A stretch of 64,000 nt of DNA from NCBI GenBank assembly GCA_038049695.1, contig CP142451.1, positions 69,022,001 to 69,086,000 on the forward strand, given 5' to 3'. Below the pieces are notes generated by a model that ran no database searches, was not told the origin of the DNA, and saw only the letters and a list, made by a program, of their open reading frames with translations. Of this stretch, positions 55,692 to 64,000 are shown piece by piece. Numbering within the stretch: the stretch's first letter is position 1; each line of letters opens with the position of its first letter. The DNA comes from Cinnamomum chago (Eukaryota > Streptophyta > Magnoliopsida > Laurales > Lauraceae). Made by a program: the position numbers and the translations under genes.

Positions 55692-58429
55692 TGTAACACC
55701 CCAACCCAAATTAACATTGATTAGTGCAAATTAAATGTGTTTTAGCCAAATTAATTGTATTTAATCACTAATTATGATAATTTGTGTCAATTAACCCCTT
55801 TAGTCTGAGTTAGTTGAGTCTTGAACCTTGGATAGGTGAGTTGGAACCGAATGGACTCGGGTGGGTAGAGTCAAAGACTTTTTCGTAATAATAGATTTTC
55901 ACATTTGCATCATTTGCACATCATTTTTGCGTCATCACTTGTATTTCAACGAGTACGTCGATTTTCATATTGGACTCTACTTCATTTGACCAACCATTGA
56001 ACTAGTGGACTCCCATTTGACTCAAAATGGAATTATGAAATTTAGTGGGCTTTCTCGTAAACAAGAGAACCTTACCTCTTATAATCCCTTCAATGAGCCC
56101 ATCCCTTTCATTTCTTTTCATTCCTTTCCTCTCTAATCTCCTTCTTCTTCTTCACTTCGTTTCTCTTTCTTTCTTTCTCCAAGCACTTCAACGAGTGAGT
56201 GCATGTACCTTGGAAGCTAGGAGGATAACTTATCTTCATCATCTTCATCTTCTTCTTCCTATCACCATTGTTGACAAGAACCCCTCTCCTTCACACATTA
56301 CTCTTGCCAAACTTGGATTACGTGTCAAGGTAAGAGCCAAAACCCCTTTTCTTTTGTGTTTGAGGAGTTGTATTAGAGTCAAGGGACTCTTGGACAATCA
56401 TTCAAGTAGGTTTATTCCTTTTTCCATGCACATTGTGTCTAGGGTTTGGATAATTGGGAGGTTTTGGGTACTTTGAGCCAAAAGTGTCAAGAGAGGTCTT
56501 TGAAAGCTCATTTGAGGCAAGTATAAGCTTAATATTGGATTTACATCATGTTAATTTCATTGATTCAATGAGACTCTTACTCAATATTTTTTATTTCTTA
56601 ATAAATGAATGAAATGAATTGTTTTTAGGGTTTGTAAATGATGGAATTGGATGGAGGGTTTATATGTTGTAAATTGGAGCATGAAGGCTCTATTTTTGTG
56701 TAGGTTTGGTGTTAGAAGAAGTATAGGAAGGGAAGGAAAGGAAGCACCATCAGAAATTCCAAAAATTGGAATTCTGGAGTGAGCGCTCGAGCGCGCAAAG
56801 GGCCGCTTGAGCGGACCCACTCACTGGAAATTCCGAAAGTGAAAATCTGAAGCGAGCGTTCGAGCGCGCCAGGGGACGTTCGAGCACGCTACCCCTCTAG
56901 ACACCTCCGCTCGAGCGGATATGGACCCGCTCGAGCGGACCTGAAGCCATCTATTTGGGCTTTTTGGGCCCAATTAAAGGGAGTATTAACACTCCGAGCC
57001 TATATTAACCCTCCTTATCCTCCATTAAGTGGATTATAGAGAAACCTTGTTTTCATAGGGAATTAGGACTCCTTAAGGCCCTTATGACTTTAAAATGGAG
57101 CCCTTAACCCCTCATTTGGTCTAATGGGAGATTTTAGTCCAACACTATGTCATGAAGGTTGGTTAGAAATTCAACGTACCTCGTATAATAAGTGACACCC
57201 AATCAAAGTAGTAGTACGTTGACTTCCAAACCCATCTTGTATTGGAAGGTGAAGGACTAAGAATATAGGTTAGGGTTGGATAATAATATACCTCGGATTC
57301 CTTAAAATTATTTGCATTTCATACTGAAACCCAATTTCCTCATTGATATCAAATCTTAATTGATTAGAGTGGTTGCATTCTTAGTATTAATTATAGTCAT
57401 ACTTTCAAATTTCAATTCGTAGCATTGCTTATTGTACGGCTGTTCCAATATTCGTTGAAATTGTGGATTGAGTAAGTATTTGTGATATGTGAATATTATT
57501 CGAATTTATTATGGACAAATAAAATACAAACTTACTCAAATCCAATTATTATTTCGATTGTTATTGATTCGATTGAGTCGGCACTACTTAGCTTTGACCC
57601 GACGGGGTTGAACTTGGTCTATTTATTCGAGACTACTGCAGTAAGTCATCTGGAGTACCGGAACTCCAGACCTGGGTAGCCAGTTAGCCTTTGGTCGGGC
57701 CGCTGGTGACATCCCAACTAGATTTGCTCTATTTTGAGAGGATGAGCTTAAGGTAATAGCCAAATTAGTATGTTTTCTTGTTACTTGATTCACAAGCATA
57801 ATTATTCAAATTTTAGCACAATTTGCTTAGTCATTACGTACCATTGACTTCTATGAATATAATCGTCTTTTAATTCGATTTTGGAGCATTATGTATTTCC
57901 TTATTAATGTCTATACTTGCTAGATAGTCGTATTAAGATATTACTCTTTGTGTCACAGTTGCAGGTGCAGCTCCCGGCCTGAAGAGGCCAGAACAAGGGC
58001 CAACTTAGATTCTTCTTCCTCAAAGCATGAGTTATACATTTTGAAGATGTTACAGTCAGTGTGACTAGCCCATTTTTGTGTGGGTCATACATATTATTCT
58101 TTTGATTATACTTTTGGTAGTATTGTATAGGGTTCTTTCATTACACCCACTTTTGTAATTATGTATACACTTGTAAAATTCTTTTGTATTAAATTTGAAC
58201 AATTGTTTGGACTGAATGAAAAATGATACTCTTATGTATGAATTACAACTTCCGCTATGAATTAATTGCTATTGATATGCTAAGTGAGCTTGACTCATGT
58301 GTGGAAAAGTTGTATTTCTCTCATTCGTGTGTTGTATTTGGCTCGAGACAGGCACAACATTACGGGAGTACGTGTGTCTCACCTCGGGATTTACCCTAGG
58401 CCAGGGTGATTTGGGACCGAGATGTGACA
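55692..58429 (+). mobile_element. Solo LTR, 2.74 kb, Ty3/gypsy-like
   Basis: It starts TGTAACACCCCAACCC and ends GGACCGAGATGTGACA. ATAAT flanks both sides (55687-55691 and 58430-58434), a perfect 5-bp target duplication. No coding domain lies inside; a 143-codon frame near 56045 has no recognisable family. Start and end wording are related to the solo LTR at 30408-33476 on the opposite strand. Its last 357 bp were later caught in a tandem duplication. Confidence 0.87.
56784..56937. promoter_or_regulatory. Cluster of CGCTCGAGCG palindromes in a solo LTR
   Basis: Perfect CGCTCGAGCG at 56784-56793 (extended GCGCTCGAGCGC), 56908-56917 (extended CCGCTCGAGCGG) and 56928-56937, with variants CGCTTGAGCG and CGTTCGAGCG between. 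A CTATATTAA stretch lies about 60 bp downstream. Confidence 0.68.
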
Positions 58430-59465
58430 ATAATTTCAATGGTTTCTATTATTGTGGTTGTGAACGTAGGTTTAAAGTGTTGGAATTAGTAGATATATAT
58501 AAAGTAAAGTTGTCAGATCAAAGGATAGTTCTAAGTTCTAAATTTTGAATGATAGACATTTTACACTTGGTTATATTGGTATTCATAGTATGGACCCATT
58601 TATCCTATTGACCTAAAACAACAAGTTATATCCAAATCTTAGGGTTTGGTCCTTCTAGTAATTGGGCAATCGTGGTTTCATTGACATCCCTAGGTCCATG
58701 TGTGCGAATTGGTGCTTCATTTTATCATGATAAATTTACTTACTCAGAGGACCCATTAGGCCCTTGCCCCTCATACTTTTTGTGTGGGTCACACATATTA
58801 TTCTTTTGATTATACGTTTGGTAGTGTTGTATAGGGTTCTTTCATTACACCCACTTTTGTAATTATGCATACACTTGTAAAATCCTTTTGTATTAAACTT
58901 GAACAATTATTTGGACTGAATGGAAAATGATACTCTTATGTATGAATTACAACTTCCGCTATGAATTAATTGCTATTGATATGCTCAGTGAGCTTGACTC
59001 ACGTGTGGAAAAGTTGTATTTCTCTCATTCGTGTGTTGTATTTGGCTCGAGACAGGCACAACATTACGGGAGTACGTGTGTCTCACCTCGGGAATTACCC
59101 TAGGCCAGGGTGATTCGGGATCGGGATGTGACAATAATTTCAATGGTTTCTATTATTGTGGTTGTGAACGTAGGTTTAAAGTGCTGGAATTAGTAGATAT
59201 ATATAAAGTAAAGTTGACAGATCAAAGGATAGTTCTAAGTTCTAAATGTTGAATGATAGACATTTTACACTTGGTTATATTGGTATTCATAGTATGGACT
59301 CAATTATCCCATCGACCTAAAAAAACAAGTTATATCCAAATCCTTCTGGTAATTGGGCAATCGTGGTTTCATTGACATCCCTAGGTCCATGTGTGCGAAT
59401 TGGTGCTTCATTTTATCATGATAAATTTACTTACTCAGAGGACCCATTAGGCCCTTGCCCCTCAT
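58073..59465. repeat. Tandem duplication of about 704 bp across an LTR boundary
   Basis: TTTTTGTGTGGGTCA at 58073 recurs at 58777. Each copy holds the last 357 bp of the solo LTR, then ATAATTTCAATGG and about 335-347 bp of flank up to GGCCCTTGCCCCTCAT. Copies differ at a few percent of sites and by one small deletion in the second. Because the LTR-flank junction is present in both, the duplication came after the insertion. Confidence 0.95.
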
Positions 59466-61940
59466 CCTTATACATGATAATTAGTGTGAGGGACATGTGC
59501 CCAACATGGGCTAAAAAAAGAAAAGAAAAGATAAAGATTTATTATTTTTGAAACTAATATTATGAATAAAATAAATAGATATATTATTTAACTTTTTGAA
59601 ATTTTCTATTTCAAAGAACAGAAGTTGTAATTATGATTTTTTTTAAATGAGATGCTTTGCTGATGATTGGATGCATTGAATTGTATGCATTTCCTTTTCA
59701 TTACTTTTGGGATAGGTGATCTAATGGTCGTATGTAGATTTGATGTATTTGTAGTATGATCAATGATTGATGGTAAGATACTTGTAAAAGTCTCCTTATA
59801 GATAAGGGTCATCATGAAAAGAAAAATAATAATTAGATGAGGACTTCTTAGACTAATAGTGCAAGAGTCTGGATTATCTTGAACTCTCATGTAATATTCT
59901 ACTCGATCAGATAGGGCCCACAAAAATGGCATAACCACAATGATTTTTAGCCATTGCAATTGTCCCATTATTGTAGTCATCTGATATGCACCATTGTAGC
60001 TTTGATTTGGAATTGGGTTCTAAATGACAAGGTTTAAAGAATTTTAAGGTTTAGGAAATATTTAAAAGATTTTAGAAATTTTTGATAATGTCAAATGATT
60101 ATTTTCCTTTTACAAATGATAACAATGTGATTTTCCTAATTAATAAGGGATAAGTATTATGAAAACTCGTTTGAGAGATATGAGATGAAAGTGGAGAATC
60201 TTTTAGGATATGTTGATATGGAGTTAAATTAGGAGATAATAAATAACCAACATTAGAGGAGATTTGGGGAATATATCTATTTGAATTCTAATAAAGCTTT
60301 GCTAAAATTCTTGGAAATGATGGTTAGCTAAAACTTTCGGGGATGCGCCACGTGTTGCTCTCTCATGAAGGGGCTAATGCTTTAATATATATAATTCCTT
60401 CATTTTCAACCCCATCTTTATTCCAAAACCAAACATTGACAAAAATTCCCCCAATCATTTCAACATCTGAAACTGAAAAATGACAAAGCTATCACCCCAC
60501 CTGTCTCTAATAAGACATCCTTTAATTCTCTATCATTTTCTTGTCTCCATTATCTCCTAAGTGGCAAATAAAGTCAGTGAGGGGTTAAATCATCTAAAGT
60601 TCTCATTCTCACACACCAAACTAAGTGGCAACAGCATTTGTTTTTGCTCATTAGAATACGGAAAGAAATCTCAATTAACATGTTCTCTTCTCCCCATTTG
60701 GCTACTTTAATGAAAATGCTTTTTAGAACTAGTAAGAACTAAAGAAGTAAAGGGAATTTCTCATAGTTGTGATTCTCTAATGAGAGAGTTGACAAACTGC
60801 TTGGATGCTCTGAATCTATTTGGCGCTAGTTGTACTTGTGTTCTCAATTATATATGCTATTATATCCATTTGGGTGTGACCTTTATTTTAATTAACGTGT
60901 TTCCAATTAATGAATAGTTGTTTTGGTGTGACCTAGAACTCTTCAAAAAGTTGCATAAAAGGCTAATAAAAAGGCTAAGTTGCCAAAAGGATCCCCCTTC
61001 TTGCAAATGGAAAAATTCTTAATAGAAAAGTTCGAATGTAATGTGCTAGAGAAAATAATGAAACTACCCTTTTGTAGATAGATATGCCTTCATTGCACTT
61101 AGTGCCTAATTGTTTGCATGGAATTGACTTCCTATGAATTTATATTAAAATGGGCTCCAATGAAGGAATGTTAAAGATGTTAAGGCGAAGGATAGAACCC
61201 TAAATTTCATGGAACTTGATTTACCTAGGTAAAGCACAAAAATAATTTTTCGGAGAGATTATTTGATCGTCATTTGTGGATCTTTACTTTTGTTTATTAA
61301 AATTTAGGCACTTTGATAGGACTAAATTTCTTAATTATCATAAAATTCAATTTCATGCAAACAAGCAACCACTTATTATAGAAGACTAGATTTAAGGTTG
61401 ACCTAATGTATAGAAGTGTTTGACACAATTATATTATATTAAAGCGAAGCCTTTCCATTATGATTTTTACAATTTGATGTGATTTTGACTGCAACTATAT
61501 TCAGACTTTAATCTAATTTGTACTTCTCTTCTTCCTTTTTATCTCTGGTAACTGCCACTTCTGTTTTTGAAAGATATTTTTTTGGTAACTACCCACTTTT
61601 TATAACTACGCACGTCAGTTCCCGATCTTTTTTTTTAGTTTATGTAAAACTGTCTTTCTTCCCACATATCCTATTCCATTTTTGTGTATTCTCCAATTTT
61701 CTTTTACCTCACTACTTCTCGTATTCCCTTTCTAATCTACCTACTCTCTTTTGCGAAAATAGGTACGGTGATATATATATATCTAATTTTTTTTTTATAA
61801 TTTAGGGTATCTCCCACCTAGCTCAATCGTCAATTGCGAAATAGGTATGGTCATTTTTTTTTCGTGTATTTTCTTTCTAAAAATTCTACCGTTGTGCATG
61901 AATATTTGATTTGCATTATATGAATATGCTTGTGCTTAGC
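59466..61940. other. Intergenic
   Basis: AT-rich, with no gene recognised. A TATATATAATT stretch near 60390 could serve as a promoter, but nothing coding follows. Short open frames near 59606 (minus) and 61518 (plus) look like chance. Confidence 0.55.
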
Positions 61941-62111
61941 ACGGGTTACCGTCATAGTATAAGATTAATGGGATAAGGCTAAGATTATAGTGATCATAAT
62001 GATTCTGTATGAAAATTTTGTAGTTTGCCTTGCTAACTGAATTTGTAGTCCCGAGAGCCTTAGTTGCACGGGTTACTGTGCCAGTATAAGATTAATGGGA
62101 TAAGGCTAAGT

Positions 62112-63016
62112 TGTAAGAGTTTTAGTTGGCTAATTCATTGGGTTATGGACAAAATCGGGACACTTAAAGTTGTAAATTTTATTTAGAAAGGACTGCTCAA
62201 GATCAACTTGCAAAGAAGCATAGTCATTCTGGGAACTGACAGAGTTCGCTCGAGCGATGCTCCATCCGCTCAAGCGAACCCCTCACAAAAACTTCATCGC
62301 TCGACCCAACATGTTTCTCCACTCGAGCCAATTTACTTCTGAAGTGATCGTCTGAGACAGAGACGAGTTCGCTCGAGCGAACTCCCTATCCGCTCGAGCG
62401 AACCTAGGAAAGTTGTATTGCATCCGGAAACACCTTCCTAATTTCACCCAAGACAATCTTCCCATCCTAATTGCATCGCAAGTCTTGAGACACGAGTTTA
62501 GGCTTATTTATAGCCGTTCTCTCTCTCTTCCAAAGGACTTCTGATCAAGATTAAATCCCCGGAGAAGATTTTGAGAGATCCATTCATCCCCCCTAAACCT
62601 TCAAGTTCGTGTGTTGAAGATCAAGTGTTGGGATTAATTTCGTTCTGCTCTCCTGAAGTAGAGACACCTTGAAGACGAATTCAAGGTGGTTTGCTCAAAC
62701 ACGGTTGAAGGTGAACGACGAGTAGTCTACAAGATCAAAGCAGTCCTTAGGTTGAGTCACCAACTGGGAAAGGGTTGTAAGTCCTCTTGTAACTTTCGTT
62801 TCAAATGGTGCTTGGTTGTCTGTTGGCCCAAACGGTAAGGCCCGTGGTTTTTCCCGAGTAGGGTTTTCCATATACAAATCTTGTGTCCTTCTCATAGTGT
62901 GGTTTGATTGCTTTTAATCTGATTTAGGACTAATTACTAGTTTAATCACGAGTGGATTGATATTTAATAGAGATCTGGTTATTGGGACCTCCACCTGTGT
63001 TAAGGCAGGAATTTCA
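62112..63016 (+). mobile_element. Solo LTR, 905 bp
   Basis: It starts TGTAAGAGTTTTAG and ends GGCAGGAATTTCA. TAAGT flanks both sides (62107-62111 and 63017-63021), a perfect 5-bp target duplication, and the surrounding tandem repeat confirms both junctions. A TATTTATAG stretch (62505-62513) before a CTCTCTC leader suggests the promoter and the plus strand. Superfamily is not assigned, though copia-like is plausible from its length and leader. No internal coding sequence is present. Confidence 0.88.
62247..62400. promoter_or_regulatory. Cluster of CGCTCGAGCG palindromes upstream of the LTR promoter
   Basis: Perfect CGCTCGAGCG at 62247-62256, 62370-62379 and 62391-62400, with variants CGCTCAAGCG and CATCGCTCGACCC between. 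The TATTTATAG box lies about 105 bp beyond the last one. Confidence 0.7.
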
Positions 63017-63105
63017 TAAGTTAATAGTGATGATAATGATCCTGTATGAATAATTTGTAGTTTGCCTGGCTAAGTGAATTTGTGGTCCCAACAGCCTTAG
63101 ATGTA

Positions 63106-64000
63106 ACTCGAACAATGTTAAAGATTGGATTGTTTTCCACCAGCAATGTTCTCCTACGGGTAGATTGTATATTGCTTATATGCAATCTAGCACGGAGAGC
63201 CCACCTAGATGCCTTCTTATTAGTGAGGAGTGGGGTACATGGAAAGTCTTCCTATGGATAAGGGTCAATAGAAAAAATGAGTCATGTCTTAGCCCTTGAT
63301 TTAAAGGGTGTGGTCTTTAATTATACAATAGATTTTTTTGAAGTTGAATCCAATTTTGTTTACATGCTAATTAACAATGCCATGAGTAGGTAGGTATGTA
63401 CGTACCTTTGTAGTTTCTCATTGCTTGGGCCTTTGGATGTTTCTTGTCTCTGGTTATGTTCTGTTTCCCCTTTTAATACGATAGCCTCTTGTACGAACGA
63501 ACAGTTGGTGGCTATTGGGCTAGCCCAAGCCTGACCTGAATTAGTTCATGTGGTTTGCTTGAGCTCACCCCTAAGACCAAATGAAGCCTTTATTTTTGTG
63601 CCCAACCTGGAGTTAAAAATCTGAACTCGTGGAATATATTTTGGCTGGTTGTAGCTATGGATTTTGGCCATTTTATGAATATATCTCCAAAAATATGTAG
63701 TAATTCAATTTCATGAAACAAACAAGCTGTTATGAAGTCTAAGCAAAGTACTCTTATTTAAATGAAAAGAAATTAGAAAATAAAGATAAAGTTCCAAAAA
63801 ATGGCCATCACATATTCAAAGAGTTCTCATCTACATCAAATCCTAAGAAAGTTAGGTCTCATAATTACATCTCAACTTACGTCCTCTACCCGACCTCTAA
63901 TAGTTCGCTTTGTTGAATCTGTTTTATCATAAATTTCATGCAAATGGTGGCAACTTTTAGTATCAACTTGACAGACACACACACATAAAAAAAAAAGACC
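63106..64000. other. Intergenic
   Basis: No gene is seen. GCCTTTGGATGTTTCTTGTC, then CCCCTTTTAATAC near 63430-63480, loosely resembles a LINE 3' end without a clear A-tail. A CA repeat with an A-run closes the window. Confidence 0.5.

Larger units (their letters stand above)
61941..63105. repeat. 127-bp tandem duplication, second copy split by a solo LTR
   Basis: ACGGGTTACCGTC at 61941 recurs as ACGGGTTACTGTG at 62068, and both run into AGTATAAGATTAATGGGATA. The rest of the second copy (AATAGTGATGATAATGATCC, TTGTAGTTTGCC, GTCCCAACAGCCTTAG) resumes after the LTR at 63022. Confidence 0.85.

Noticed and set aside
56045-56476. A 143-codon frame in the solo LTR at 55.7 kb
   Set aside because: CT-rich leader sequence gives Leu/Ser/Pro-rich frames by composition; no domain is recognised.
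58777-59133. A second solo LTR end next to the one at 58429
   Set aside because: The same target duplication and flank follow it, so it is part of the 704-bp tandem duplication, not a separate insertion.

Overview
The window is nuclear DNA of a flowering plant: gene-poor, with long intergenic tracts made almost wholly of transposons. Plant-type LTR retrotransposons, an En/Spm (CACTA) transposon, L1-type LINE tails, MITEs and two plant genes (an ARM-repeat protein and a receptor-like kinase of the At5g20050 type) all point there. The species cannot be fixed; the style suits a mid-sized to large, TE-rich, non-grass genome.

Layout. 1-8.3 kb is the 3' three quarters of an old, broken Ty3/gypsy element of the Tat lineage (gag-protease, RT, two RNase H segments, integrase, 60-bp tandem repeats, an antisense gene, 3' LTR). 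8.3-11.5 kb holds decayed LINE and LTR scraps with two poly-C tracts. 11.8-14.4 kb is a solo LTR. 15.7-16.6 kb is an intact single-exon ARM-repeat gene. 17.6-18.1 kb has a tandem duplication and a PIF/Harbinger-type MITE.

18.5-37.7 kb is a three-layer nest. A copia-like solo LTR (target duplication CTAAT) is split by a 17.5-kb CACTA transposon (18631-36119, TIR CACTACAAGAAAA, target duplication TAT), which itself holds a 3.07-kb solo LTR (target duplication GGGGG). The CACTA element carries broken TNP2-like and TNPA-like genes. Downstream of them, in the same orientation, lie exon fragments of three unrelated host genes: a G-box-binding bZIP factor, the proteasome ubiquitin receptor RPN10 and the initiation factor eIF(iso)4G. 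It is therefore a Pack-CACTA-type gene-capturing element, the most striking object in the window.

38-42 kb has two LINE 3' ends and the intact kinase gene (40744-42075). 43.3-51.6 kb is a 5'-truncated LINE split by a very young 7.4-kb LTR element (43965-51350, target duplication CTCTT, LTRs nearly identical) that encodes a gag-like protein but no pol (TR-GAG type). 51.6-55.7 kb has a MITE and a minisatellite of about 175 bp. 55.7-59.5 kb is another solo LTR (target duplication ATAAT), whose right end plus flank was later duplicated in tandem. 61.9-63.1 kb is a 127-bp tandem repeat split by a 905-bp solo LTR (target duplication TAAGT).

A cross-cutting signal is that at least three LTR types (four insertions) carry clusters of a 10-bp CpG-rich palindrome, CGCTCGAGCG or CGGTCGACCG. 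In two of these LTRs the cluster lies shortly upstream of a TATA-like box. Only two host genes can be supported as functional; they appear independent of each other.
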